From Chara braunii (lineage: Eukaryota; Streptophyta; Charophyceae; Charales; Characeae), in contig BFEA01000426.1 in the NCBI GenBank assembly GCA_003427395.1, positions 332,765 through 357,881 of the forward strand: a stretch of DNA of 25,117 nt. The letters run 5' to 3'. A program made the position numbers and the translations under genes. Of the stretch, positions 9,211-17,570 are shown piece after piece. The notes under the pieces are model-generated. The model ran no database searches. It saw only the letters and a program-made list of their open reading frames with translations, and was not told where the DNA came from. Numbering within the stretch: position 1 is the first letter of the stretch; each line of letters starts with the position of its first letter.

Positions 9211-9244
9211 TAAAAAATGGATTAAAAAAATGAATAAAAAAAAA

Positions 9245-9311
9245 ATCCGCCGACGAGCTCTATAGATGTCCAGTTATTGAAAATCAAGCGATAGTCCCTG
9301 CACTCCGTCAT
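9245..9311 (-). pseudogene. LINE B: C-terminal module remnant
   Basis: The minus strand encodes CRDYRLIFNNWTSIE, matching the LINE A ending RDYRLLFNDWITID and the plus-strand copy at 12635-12700. The frame falls apart after about 20 codons into A/T-rich sequence. Position downstream of the other LINE B pieces and the same strand suggest one element with an internal deletion. Confidence 0.6.
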
Positions 9312-9386
9312 GTTTCTTTACAGTCCCTATCCGTGTAACGTGGGGAAGGATATGTGTTGGCTAGAGGATTCTCCTCTGTGTCTGCA

Positions 9387-10060
9387 TTATCCAATTCGTA
9401 CGAGAAAGCAAATGCTGAGCGTTTCAAGAAGTGGACACGTGTGGGTCCGTCGAGTGTGGGACTGTGGGACCAGGCTTGTCGCGTTTGCACCCACATCTTG
9501 AAGCACTTCCTCCCACCATTGTAGTCGTTGCCTGTCTGGGCGACGAAGCCTCCGCCGGCTCCTCAAACATGAGAGGCAGAACTGGTTCATTATTTCGCCC
9601 AATCTCCCTTTCCAATCCGGCCGCTTCCGTGGATGGCTCAATAATGGTGCTAAAGTCATTTCAAAGGGTGCACACTGGAAGGGGGTGGGAAGGGTCATTT
9701 GTGCCAGGTGCTCTAAGGCCAAAGGTTTCCAAGGACTATGTGTGATGAAAATCAATTTCTTGATCCATTGGAGACGGAGGGTTTGGGTTTATGCTTGGGG
9801 ATCTATTATTCTTAGATTCCCTGAGATTTTTGGTTGGATGACTAATTCACATGTGACCTGACTTACAACGTTCAACAGTTTGTCAGCCGCCCTCCATAAG
9901 AAGGCTGCAACATTGGCCCTCACTGCTCGCAACGCCTCTCTACTTAGCGGCCACACCAATGATTTGTGCCATAGTGAGGTGAATACCACATTGTTAATCA
10001 CTATCACTCTACCAAAGAGTGAGGTGGACTTGTTCCACTAATTGGCCAATTTGATCAGGT
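9387..10060 (-). pseudogene. LINE B: post-catalytic reverse transcriptase region
   Basis: The minus frame includes STSLFGRVIVINNVVFTSLW and VAAFLWRAADK, then QPKISGNLRIIDP, aligning with LINE A (TSFFGRVLIINNVVLVTLW, IAAFLWRGN, QPKSRGGLGIIDP). It continues as LQWIKKLIF and WWEEV, matching LQWLKRLLF and RWEEV. Stops break it (for example after NLRIIDPQA and within LAN-WNKS). The catalytic FADD region that should lie upstream is missing, replaced by the sequence at 10061-10650. Confidence 0.8.
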
Positions 10061-10650
10061 GTGAACTGACAGAAAATCTCACGATCAGTCATACACGTGG
10101 TACAAAAGCACACGGTGCAATATAATGTCATGAGCAACATCATAAATGCAAAAGCACCTAATCTCTACCACATACATCTGTTAAGAGCAAAATGAAGGTG
10201 GTTGCCTAGTCAAACCCGACAACTCGATGGATTTTGTTGGTCCCTTTCGGCCTCCCACTTAGTGCAGTCATGATGCTATCTTGATCGTCGTCGATCGCTT
10301 CATGAAGCATTCACGTTTTGTCTCGTGTTGCTATCGCATTAGCGCCCGTAAGATCACCGACATCATCTTCGACCGAGTCATGAGAGATCACGGCTTACCT
10401 CAGAGCATCATCTTCAACCATGACCCACGTCTACAAATAAGGAACACATTGGGATTGTTTCTTCTGGGATTTGGGTGATTTTAATCCTAGTCATGACCTT
10501 ATTTGCACCGAGGTTCGTTGAAAGGGCATCCATCATGAAAGAGGAAGGGATCTATGAGGTCCCTTTAGGACATCGAACATTCTAAATGCATAGAGGTCAA
10601 AGGAGTCATTGATTTGCACGCAGGCGGTGGTGTTATGATGGAGGTCCGAG
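10061..10650. other. Sequence splitting LINE B
   Basis: Apart from the gypsy integrase fragment there is no recognisable coding or RNA feature. It occupies the place of about 540 bp of LINE reverse transcriptase (the RQGDP and FADD blocks), so the insertion was accompanied or followed by loss of that part. A short GDFN-containing stretch on plus near 10483 is too brief to assign. Confidence 0.5.
10221..10445 (+). pseudogene. Ty3/gypsy integrase core fragment
   Basis: The plus frame reads SMDFVGPFRPPT, a TAG stop, then LIVVDRFMKHSRFV and DRVMRDHGLPQSII followed by FNHDPRL. These match the gypsy integrase core (MDFVGP with the first catalytic Asp; VVDRF; HGLP; SDRDPRF). The SDRD block is changed to FNHD, so the second catalytic Asp is lost. 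Homology ends near 10445. No LTRs or other gypsy domains are nearby. It lies between two halves of LINE B on the opposite strand, so it was probably inserted there and later eroded. Confidence 0.8.
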
Positions 10651-11065
10651 GATGTGTACCCGTCGCCTAAACAGCAGCCCAAAATTCATTCTCAGCAAAC
10701 AACTATCGAGAAACTCTCAATCAACGTAGTCGTAGGCTTTCTCAAAGTCTATAAACACTAATGCGACGTTTTGGCGCAAGTGTCTTGGGGGTTGGAGGAT
10801 TTCATGTACCAGCAGACTGTTCTCCTGAATATTTCTGTTTTGCATGAAGCCTGTCTGTACGGGGTATATAAATTTCCTCCATCATCAAGATCATTCTGTT
10901 GGCCAGAGCCTTGAGCCGCATTTTATATGTGCCCGTGGCGGGGGCAATGGGCCTGTAGTTTCAAATATTCAACTTATCACACCTTTTATAAAGTAGGGAG
11001 AGCCCATGAGGACTATCCCAATCTCTCACTTGGTGAGGGAGATCTCAAGACTCTCCCGTGTCTGC
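10651..11065 (-). pseudogene. LINE B: reverse transcriptase N-terminal blocks
   Basis: The minus frame reads LSLLYKRCDKLNI, a stop, NYRPIAPATGTYKMRLKALA, then QTGFMQNRNIQENSLLVHE and VFIDFEKAYDYVD followed by a stop, EFLDSCLLRMNFG. These align with LINE A motifs (LLYKKGDKNNIRNYTPI, QTGFIPGRNIQDN, FIDFEKAYDHVDW). The stops fall at positions where LINE A has Arg and Trp codons, and LINE B has a sense codon where LINE A carries TAG. The two are independent, decayed relatives. Confidence 0.85.
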
Positions 11066-11079
11066 GCGGGATTTCTCCA

Positions 11080-11500
11080 ATGCAACCAGAAAATCCTCAA
11101 TCATCCTGCGGCCGGTCCCATCTGCCCTAGGTGCTATGTGTGATGCAAGTAGGTCCTCGAAAAAATATCACGCTATTTTAACACACCTAGCTGTTGGCAG
11201 AGCGGGTGATGCCTCATCCATCTGCGGACCGTGCAAGGCTTCGGTGGTAGTGAATTTCACTTTTACCTGTGCAATGCCAGAAAAATGTGTATCGATCGCA
11301 CCGTCCGTTGTATGTTTAGCTAAATTTGCCAGGCTTGATGCCCCGTGCCAGTGGTACTGGGCCTGCTTCAAATGTTGATGTTTTGGATTTTGCATATGAC
11401 TCTCCCTCTCCTATATTTTAGGAGGATCCTACCCCTACGACGACTCAATGATGCTCAAGTTCTATCAGTTGGTTGATGAAATTCCATTTCCTTAGGTGGA
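11080..11500. other. No recognisable gene
   Basis: This adjoins the upstream end of the LINE B reverse transcriptase and may contain more of its worn 5' part, but I could align nothing beyond about 11065. Short frames on both strands have no known motifs. Confidence 0.4.
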
Positions 11501-11507
11501 TGGTGTC

Positions 11508-11610
11508 GCTTGAGGTAGTGATAAGAGCATCTACATCAAGCGGACCGATCTATGAAGGCTCCATCTACCGGTGGGGAGCATCACCTGCTGGAAACTGGCT
11601 CCAGCGTCCC
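11508..11610 (-). mobile_element. GGGACG element, both hairpin regions present
   Basis: In minus orientation: GGGACGCTGGAGCCAGTTTC (to 11591), CAGCAGGTGATGCTCCCCAC, then GGTAGATGGAGCC. At 11508-11541 lies the second hairpin: GCTTGA (11508-11513) pairs with TCAAGC (11536-11541) and GTAG with CTAC, enclosing TGATAAGAGC. The stem sequence differs completely from those at 2138-2165 and 14945-14970, yet pairing is kept and the loop is conserved, which suggests selection on structure. No A-tail is visible. Confidence 0.75.
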
Positions 11611-11733
11611 AATCAGTGCAAGGACTTGATAATACATTTGAACTCACTCAGAACATGTGCTACTTGTTTGTTTCCCCGCAAACTACAGTTCTAAGCAGCC
11701 CGCTCGTTTGTTGCATCTGCAGGGCAGCTCTTT

Positions 11734-11795
11734 TAAGACTCCCCAGCCCCTCTTCTGGGCTTTTTGAAGACTCCCCAGCCCCTGTTCTGCAAAGT
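11734..11795. repeat. Short direct repeat
   Basis: aagactccccagcccct occurs twice within ~60 bp, followed by cttctgg or gttctgc. It lies in an unassigned region (11611-11961). Confidence 0.6.
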
Positions 11796-11961
11796 TCCGC
11801 CTTCGTGCTTTTGCTGTTGCTATTCGGAGAAGGCTCCGTGTACTGTTCCTGGGGATGCCGCTTCGTAGGTAACCGTCTACGCAGTTGCTGTTGTTGAGTT
11901 GCTGAGTTGTTGGATCCTAAACTTTCAAAATTCTTCCAAAATTCTATGTAAACTTCCATAT

Positions 11962-12042
11962 GGGACGCTGGGCCCGGTTCCCAGCACGTGCTGCTCCCCA
12001 CAAATGGATTGGAGCCTTGTTCCCAAAAAAAAAAAAAAAAAA
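11962..12042 (+). mobile_element. GGGACG element, subtype 2, A-tailed
   Basis: Reads GGGACGCTGGGCCCGGTTCC then CAGCACGTGCTGCTCCCCAC, ATTGGAGC and GTTCCC, followed by A18 (12025-12042). The first stem is GCTGGG/CCCAGC, where other copies have GCTGGA/TCCAGC: an A-T pair replaced by G-C on both sides. GCTCC/GGAGC pairs, and the terminal GGGA can pair with TCCC just before the A-tail, closing a ~63-nt unit. This is the cleanest full-length copy. Confidence 0.8.
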
Positions 12043-12220
12043 GTTGTTGTTGTTGATTACGAGTGTTGCCAGTGCTAGTTGAGATTGAGCCTACTGGCCG
12101 CTGGCTGGGCAGGATCCCAGGTGGGGAAGGGGTGGGGCAGTGCGAGGAGAGCAGGAGAGGGTGAGGTGGCATTGCAGTGAGGGACGGGGGGGCAGTTGGC
12201 AGAAGGGGAGGGGGGGGAGG

Positions 12221-12500
12221 CAACGAAGATTAGGCCATTATTGAACCATATGGCGTGAGAGTCTGGTTCTGGGCGGCACTCGTTCCAGAATGCCATTTGT
12301 TGAAACGAGTGTATTTGCAGTAGGGAAGCGTTCAGCTCGTAATAGCCCGGCCCACAGTCCAGTCCCTTGCGAAAGGTTAGAGCGGTCATACACATCTTGT
12401 GGTCTAAGGCCTGGGAGGGGGCTGCCTGGGAGGATCACAGCCATGGTCAAGCCCCCTTCCAGTGCCTCCGATAGGAATATTAGGTCTCTTTGGGACTTGG
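12221..12500 (-). pseudogene. LINE C: distal endonuclease fragment
   Basis: The minus strand encodes LPGSPLPGL and, after a one-base shift, DHKMCMTALTFRKGL, YYELNASLLQIHSFQQ and IWFNNGLIFVAS. This matches the end of the LINE A endonuclease and start of its linker (PGLDHAMCIAIFAFRKK, FYKLNTSLLKMKCFQ, VWFNNDL). The frameshift lies near 12400, between PGL and DHK. Downstream the coding match stops at a G/C-rich tract (about 12080-12220). Confidence 0.75.
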
Positions 12501-12589
12501 ACTACCTGGTCTGATCGTTGCTCCTTGAGGAGCAGTAGGGCGGGGGGGGGGTGGCAGATGTGACATGGTCTGCAGATGCCCCTCAGCAT

Positions 12590-12742
12590 TCTGGATCGAG
12601 GGACGAAAGGGGGGAAGCAGGGGGGAAGGTGCCTAGGGACTACAGATTAGTCTTTAGAGACTGGAAGGTGGTTGACCCCAGAATTCCGCTCAGACCAGCA
12701 GCGGAGTTCCCAGACACTTCCCCCCCCACCCGCTCGCCCTAA
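12590..12742 (+). pseudogene. LINE D: C-terminal module fragment
   Basis: The plus frame reads VPRDYRLVFRDWKVVDPRIP then LRPAAEFPDTSPP, matching the LINE A C-terminus RDYRLLFNDWITIDTAIP, MRPAQEFPD. It lies on the opposite strand to LINE C and so is a separate insertion, nearly all of it deleted. A GGGACG-type head starts 30 bp downstream in the same orientation. Confidence 0.7.
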
Positions 12743-12770
12743 TGGAAATCATTCAAGGGGTAGCCTAGGT

Positions 12771-12796
12771 GGACGCTGGACCCCCTTTCTTAGCAC
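12771..12796 (+). repeat. GGGACG element, head fragment
   Basis: GGACGCTGGACCCCCTTTCT matches the family head (TGGACG replaces GGGACG); homology is lost afterwards. No A-tail. It follows the LINE D remnant directly. Confidence 0.55.
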
Positions 12797-12895
12797 AGAG
12801 GTTCAACATAAGGATGTGTAGAACATGGCTCTCAGCACAACTATATGATTCTCAGCACAAGGCTTTTTGCAAAATCAATCGAAAAAGGTAGTTGA

Positions 12896-12931
12896 GGTTG
12901 GCTCAGAGGTTGGCTCAGAGGTTGGCTCAGA
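12896..12931. repeat. 12-bp tandem repeat, three units
   Basis: ggttggctcaga occurs three times head to tail. Confidence 0.9.
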
Positions 12932-13127
12932 GATAGGAGACCCTGGAGGGTTTGGAGGGTTCCCCTAGCACGCACCCGGGTTGTTGTTTAATAATAATGA
13001 TAATAATAATAAAAAATAAAAAATAAAAAAGGAGTGTGAGGAAAGATCCACCTGAGCCCCCCAGTGGCTCTCTCCGATACCCTGCCAGGGTAAGGGTTAG
13101 GACTGGACAAAGGGTGAAGATTACCAT

Positions 13128-13192
13128 GGGACGCTGGACCCAGTTTCCAGCAGGTGACACTCCCCACCAATAGATGGAAAAAAAAAAAAAAA
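13128..13192 (+). mobile_element. GGGACG element inserted beside a LINE endonuclease fragment
   Basis: GGGACGCTGGACCCAGTTTC, CAGCAGGTGACACTCCCCAC, CAATAGATGG, then A15. GCTGGA/TCCAGC pairs. The A-tail ends one base before the LINE endonuclease fragment on the minus strand, so the element appears to have landed inside that LINE. No clear target-site duplication remains. Confidence 0.7.
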
Positions 13193-13193
13193 G

Positions 13194-13498
13194 AGGAGCG
13201 CTCTGTGGGGTACAGGCATCTGAAGGAGTCAAAAAGGGAACTGCACAGGTTTTTGAGTACTCGTTCATCTTCTTCTACGGTGCACATGTCTTCTACGTAG
13301 CCCATGGTGGAGGGGGGGACTCTCCATTGGTCTAGCCACCGGTCCGCTGTGGCGTTGTAATCTCCGGCCAAATCCGTGGGATAACCGGATGTACCTGAGT
13401 CTTGATCTTGTCCAGGAAGACCCGTCACTCCTGTAGTGAATTGGGGACGTACAAACACACTGCACGATGTTCACCACTTCCAACTCTAACATACCCAA
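13194..13498 (-). pseudogene. LINE endonuclease fragment, probably LINE C
   Basis: The minus strand encodes DLAGDYNATADRWLDQWRVP and, further on, LYPTERSS. GDYN corresponds to the metal-binding GDFN motif of LINE AP-endonucleases, and LYPTER to SPTDRR in LINE A. Upstream a different frame reads CLYVPNSLQ, a stop, then RVFLDKIKTQV, like the preceding endonuclease strand, so there is at least one frameshift and a stop. It ends exactly at the A-tail of the element at 13128-13192. It may be the 5' half of LINE C; the join is not preserved. Confidence 0.65.
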
Positions 13499-13499
13499 T

Positions 13500-14368
13500 A
13501 CTGATACCCACCTACCCTCCTCCTCATCCCCTTCCCCAAGTAGTCTAGCTGGCCCACATGTCTTATCTAATGATGGCTTGCAGATGCCACTGGGTATTTT
13601 TGAATTGGGGAGAATGTTTTTTTCAAAGGAAGCTTAACTGGTACCAGGTGGTAAGGGGGCACTGAACCAGCGGGCCCAGCTCAGTTGCTGCACGCATGAA
13701 CTGTTGAAATACAGACGGCAGTTCAACTCCCAAAGACTAGATCTGAATTTCCCTGGGACCAGTCAGTTTGAAGATGTTTTTTTTCTTTTTTTTGATAAAA
13801 CACCCTTTATGCAAGACCCCTATCCCAGTGGTGGTGAGAGAACCACCGGGATTGGGGGCTTGGCTGTGGGGTGGCTCCATCTACTGGTGGGAGCAGCACC
13901 TGGTGGAAACCAGGTCCAGTGTTTGAGCTGTAGCCCTTGCCCTTCCTTTTTTTTTTTCTTTTTTTTTTTTGCCCTTCCTATCGTAAAGCTCCTCCTTTTC
14001 TCATAAGCCTGCCTCAACTCTGCCCACTGCTATCGGTCCCATTTAAAAAGCGCCTATCTTTCATATCGATTGTTTCTTTGGGCTGTAGCCCTTATTCTTC
14101 CTATCGTAAAGCTCCCCCTTTTTCCAAACAGCCCAGCCTGATTCTTGCTCACGTCTACCTAGTACCCACCCCACTTTAAAAGCTCTCACCATTCCAAGGG
14201 AAAAAAATGATAAGTTGGCAGTGAGAGGTGTCTTCTTGTTTTTTAGGTTCTTCAAAGCAAAAACCTTGTACTAGGTCGGTAGGTTAGTTGCTATCAAAGA
14301 TTTTCTTAAACTATGAAATGGCCCTGGTATCTCAAATCATTTCTCTAATCATCTGTATAATTCTATAT
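13500..14368. other. Unassigned, repeat-scarred sequence
   Basis: Apart from the element copy at 13873-13921 I see only homopolymer tracts and two related stretches (cttcctatcgtaaagctcc near 13975 and 14098). A tRNA-like box pair near 13676-13735 is too degenerate to call. Confidence 0.4.
13873..13921 (-). mobile_element. GGGACG element, diverged minus-strand copy
   Basis: The plus strand has GGCTCCATCTACTGGTGGGA then GCAGCACCTGGTGGAAACCA and GGTCCAG, complementary to the family core. The GGGACG end is changed to CACTGG-type sequence. A T-rich tract follows at 13948-13970. Confidence 0.6.
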
Positions 14369-14438
14369 GGGACGCTGGGCCCCCCACGAATAGATTGGAG
14401 CTTTTTGTCCCAAAAAAAAAAAAAAAAAAAAAAAAAAA
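14369..14438 (+). mobile_element. GGGACG element, internally deleted, A27 tail
   Basis: GGGACGCTGGGCCCCCCACG, ATTGGAGC, then TTTTTGTCCC and A27 (14412-14438). Much of the first hairpin is deleted, but the ends GGGAC and GTCCC are fully complementary. It is closest to the copy at 11962; both follow a similar leader (aattctat and tatat just before GGG). Confidence 0.75.
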
Positions 14439-14885
14439 GAGAGGATGTATTGTAACAGATATGATCTGACCATTCAAAACACTTGAGGCTAGGGACAAAA
14501 AAAAAAAAAGGCGGTGTCGCATGGTTAGGGCTTGATCCCACGGTATCCTTACTCCACGTAAACTACAGTCTTCACCCCAATAGAACGCCCCGTCATTATC
14601 ACTGCACCTGGACTGACAGTTGTACCAAATACAGCTATAATGACCGGGCATCCTATTCAGGTGAAGACGCTACCTCTGAGTGAGCTGATGCACCATGGCA
14701 TAAACCTGCGCAAAATCCAGACTAGAGACACGCTACCTTACGCTCTTTCACGTAATGGAAGACTATCTTTACTGGCCTTGCCACACCACTCACCAAACTC
14801 GAAAATCCGTGGTGAGTTCTTACCATGGAGAAAAGGCCTCACCGACTCCCGCATCACTCCATGGAATTCCACAACTCACGGAATC

Positions 14886-15018
14886 ATGTCCAGACAGGTC
14901 TGTTTTTTTTTTGTTTTTTTTTTTTTGAACACCCCCTGGCGAAAGTGGTGCTGATAAGAGCAGTCGCCACTACCCCAGGGAGAAAAAAAAAAAAAAAAAA
15001 AATGTCCAGACAGGTCTG
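14886..15018. mobile_element. 99-bp foldback insertion with 17-bp target-site duplication
   Basis: ATGTCCAGACAGGTCTG occurs exactly at 14886-14902 and 15002-15018. Between them are a T-rich run (14903-14926), a ~55-bp body and A19. The body nests CCCTGG/CCAGGG, AGTGG/CCACT and TGCT/AGCA around GATAAG, so with the flanking T- and A-runs nearly the whole insert can fold back. The body is the second hairpin module of the GGGACG family. A perfect 17-bp duplication and an A-tail indicate LINE-mediated target-primed insertion, recent enough to show no decay. Confidence 0.85.
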
Positions 15019-15099
15019 GGGATCCATCCAAGGCCATAGCACCAGGCTCCATGACTGAGACAAGAAAGGGGTCCAAGCTTGGTGAAAAGGGTAGAATTA

Positions 15100-15342
15100 G
15101 TTCACCATTCCAAATCTGGTTCTGGCTCACTCAGTAGCAACCACGGGGTTGGGCCCTCTCCCGACCACCTTTGTCCCTGCTGAGTTAATCCCGTGAGACC
15201 CACGGTAATCAATGCTGGCAGGGAAAAAAAAATAATAATAATAAAAAAAAAATTCAATGCTGGCAGGGGGTAACAGTTCACCATTCACAATCTGGTTCTG
15301 GCTCACTCAGTAGCAACCACGGCGTTGGCCCCTCTCCCGGCC
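15100..15342. repeat. Direct duplication interrupted by an insertion
   Basis: gttcaccattc and aatctggttctggctcactc with cagtagcaaccacgg occur at 15100-15163 and 15276-15342, 176 bp apart. Removing the A-rich insertion and one target copy between them leaves an original period of about 131 bp. Confidence 0.8.
15209..15268. mobile_element. A-rich insertion (30 bp) with 15-bp flanking duplication
   Basis: TCAATGCTGGCAGGG occurs at 15209-15223 and 15254-15268. Between them lie only A and T: aaaaaaaaa, several taa units and more A. This looks like target-primed insertion that copied little but an A-tail, an extreme 5' truncation. Confidence 0.7.
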
Positions 15343-15704
15343 ACGGCAATCAGGAAAGATTAACCGCAGCTGGTCAGGGACACCGGGGTTAGGGGCAGGC
15401 CACACTGGTGCTGTATTTGTTCATCCTGTCAGACGTACACGGTTACACGTACGGCATTGGCCACCGTCATCACCCAAACCATAGCCCCACCGACACACTC
15501 ATGTAGCCACTGGCCCATCTGGCTGCCTGACGAAGGCTTGTCCAAAGCCGCTGGAAGCCATGGTGTATTGCATACCTCCGCCGACCTTCTGTAAAGCTGT
15601 ATCCATCGTAGTTTATGACAGATAGGAGTCATCAATCCCCTACAATCTCGGTGTCCGCTCCTCGTACCCCACACGATACCACTCGTCATCGCCTCGCCCT
15701 TATT

Positions 15705-15741
15705 AGATGGGAAAAAAAAAAAAAAAAAAAAAAAAGATGGG
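15705..15741. mobile_element. Poly(A) insertion with 7-bp flanking repeat
   Basis: AGATGGG lies at 15705-15711 and 15735-15741 with only A between. It has the same form as the insertion at 15209-15268, but the 7-bp repeat is short enough to arise by chance. Confidence 0.4.
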
Positions 15742-16745
15742 ATGCAGCGAATATCCCGTCTCCCAGACCCTTACACCACCTCCACGCCTTTCCCTTCGTT
15801 TGTCCAAGCGCCCACACAACCCCAATAAACCCACTTAAACCCAAAGCCCTCATGCATACACAGGCAAAGCCTCAAAACTAGCTAAAGCAAAACAAGCACA
15901 TGCATTTCAGAAAAAGGCCCACCTCCTCTGCAGCCGTTGGGCAATACATATGGGGAAAGTAAGCAAGAAGGGTTTCTCCAGAGTGATGGTCACCGTCAAT
16001 CACCTCTCCACATTTCTGAATTTGATTCCTCTACCGCCACATGCCCCCCCCCCGGAACTGATCATTTCTGAATTTGAAGTATATTCTCCAGTATGGGCCC
16101 TCTGAAAACTCTTGTGAGCTAGGCTACCAGAGTGGCCCTGGGCAAGTTGCCCAGCAGGGGAATAAAAAAAATACTAAAAATAAAAAGAGATATACGTTCA
16201 TGTCACCGTTGAGTATCGAATGGGCAAAAAAACTTGCGCCGGCAAAGAAAACTGAGCCAAGTTCAAGTACCAACACACCGTGGTGTCAGACCGGGTGTCA
16301 TATTTATACTCAAGAAGATGTACATCATTTATAATTTCCATTTGCTTATTCTTGACAGTAATGGCTATTTACTTAGCAACTTGGGTAGTACCATCTGATT
16401 GAAGTACCAACAACCGTGGTGTCAGACCGGGTGTTATATTTATTTACAGGGGTCCGCCGTGGTTTCAGAGGGGAAAACGAAAAAACAAGGCAATGCCCAA
16501 CGGATACTTTTGGACTGAAATCGCTCATTTCGGGTTGGCGCATGGTTTCTTTGCTGGGGCAAGTTTTTTTTGCCTTCAGGAACATGCCGCGTCCACCGAC
16601 ATTTCAAAAAAAAATAAAAATCCTCTTTTATTATTTTTTATTTCAAAGTTGGTAAAGAATTTCTCTGTGACCCTGAGGCAAAAGTCGCCTCTGATTTTTT
16701 TTTTTCACCGGAGCGAGCGCCTGGGCTGTGGAGGATCGTGTTCGT
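15742..16745. other. No recognisable gene; one direct repeat
   Basis: A ~43-bp segment (caagtaccaacacaccgtgg followed by tgtcagaccgggtgtcatat) at 16262-16306 recurs at 16400-16442 with a few changes, about 137 bp apart. No coding or RNA feature is recognised elsewhere in the interval. Confidence 0.5.
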
Positions 16746-17087
16746 GCAGCTGTGATCAGTGCTGCGCGGTGCCAAAACCTAGGGTTGAGGTGGCAGAGGC
16801 GGTGGGGGAGAAGAGGCGAGTGGGCGCAGGGTGGGGACCGCCTTGATGAAGCACTGAAATGCTTCTGCCATATCCTGGTCCCGGTCAGTAATAGTGGGAG
16901 GAGCCATAGTCCTTTTGCAGCTGTGATCAGTGCTGCGCGGTGCCAAAACCTAGGGTGGAGGTGGCGGAGGCGGTGGAGGAGAAGAGGAGTGTGGGCGCAG
17001 GGTGGGGACCGCCTTGATGAAGCACTGAAATGCTTCTGCCATATCCTGGTCCCGGTCGGTAGTAGTGGTAGGAGCCATAGTCCTTTT
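16746..17087. repeat. Tandem duplication, period 171 bp
   Basis: gcagctgtgatcagtgctgc begins at 16746 and again at 16917. The two ~170-bp units are nearly identical, including gaagcactgaaatgcttctg. Open frames crossing both units are repetitive and match no known protein. Confidence 0.85.
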
Positions 17088-17377
17088 ACCATCTGTGCTA
17101 GGACTGGTATGCGCCGCCAAAACCCCGACATCAGCCCGAAAAGTTGGTGTAGGAGATCAAAGGACATATTGGCTTGCTGACCGTAAAGGAGAGAATTCGG
17201 ACAGTTGATTCCAGCTCATTCATTCCTTGTTATTGACTACTGTTATAACTTATATGACTTACAATTTCATAACAAACAATAAGATGATGGCAGGGATGAT
17301 GGGGAGAATCTGGGGGATTGTGGGGGAGAGAAGATGGAGGCGAGATGACGGAGAAGTGACATTCGTTGCAGCTTGTG

Positions 17378-17422
17378 TTCTTCTTCTTCTTCTTCTTCTT
17401 CTTCTTCTTCTTCTTCTTCTTC
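17378..17422 (+). repeat. (TTC)15 microsatellite
   Basis: Fifteen uninterrupted TTC units. The surrounding sequence (17088-17377 and 17423-17570) shows no recognisable gene. Confidence 0.95.
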
Positions 17423-17570
17423 CATTATTCATTTTTCTCCTTCCCTTGTCTTATTCTCATCCAATCTCTCTTTTCTTTTTTTTGCATTGATAACATGCAG
17501 GATATAAAATGTGTTTTCAAAGTCTTCGGATTTGTTATAGGAAACGCCAGTGTGCCCCAGAGTGGACGCA

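Noticed and set aside
10480-10530. LINE endonuclease GDFN motif on the plus strand.
   Set aside because: The frame stops after 15 codons and no other endonuclease block is nearby.
11660-12223. A 187-codon minus frame rich in Pro, Ser and Gln.
   Set aside because: Low-complexity translation that crosses an A-tailed repeat and its homopolymer; no sign of a real protein.
13676-13735. tRNA-like pair of boxes (CAGCTCAGTTGCTGC and GTTCAACTC).
   Set aside because: No acceptor or T stem forms and the D stem is poor; it could at best be a worn tRNA relic.
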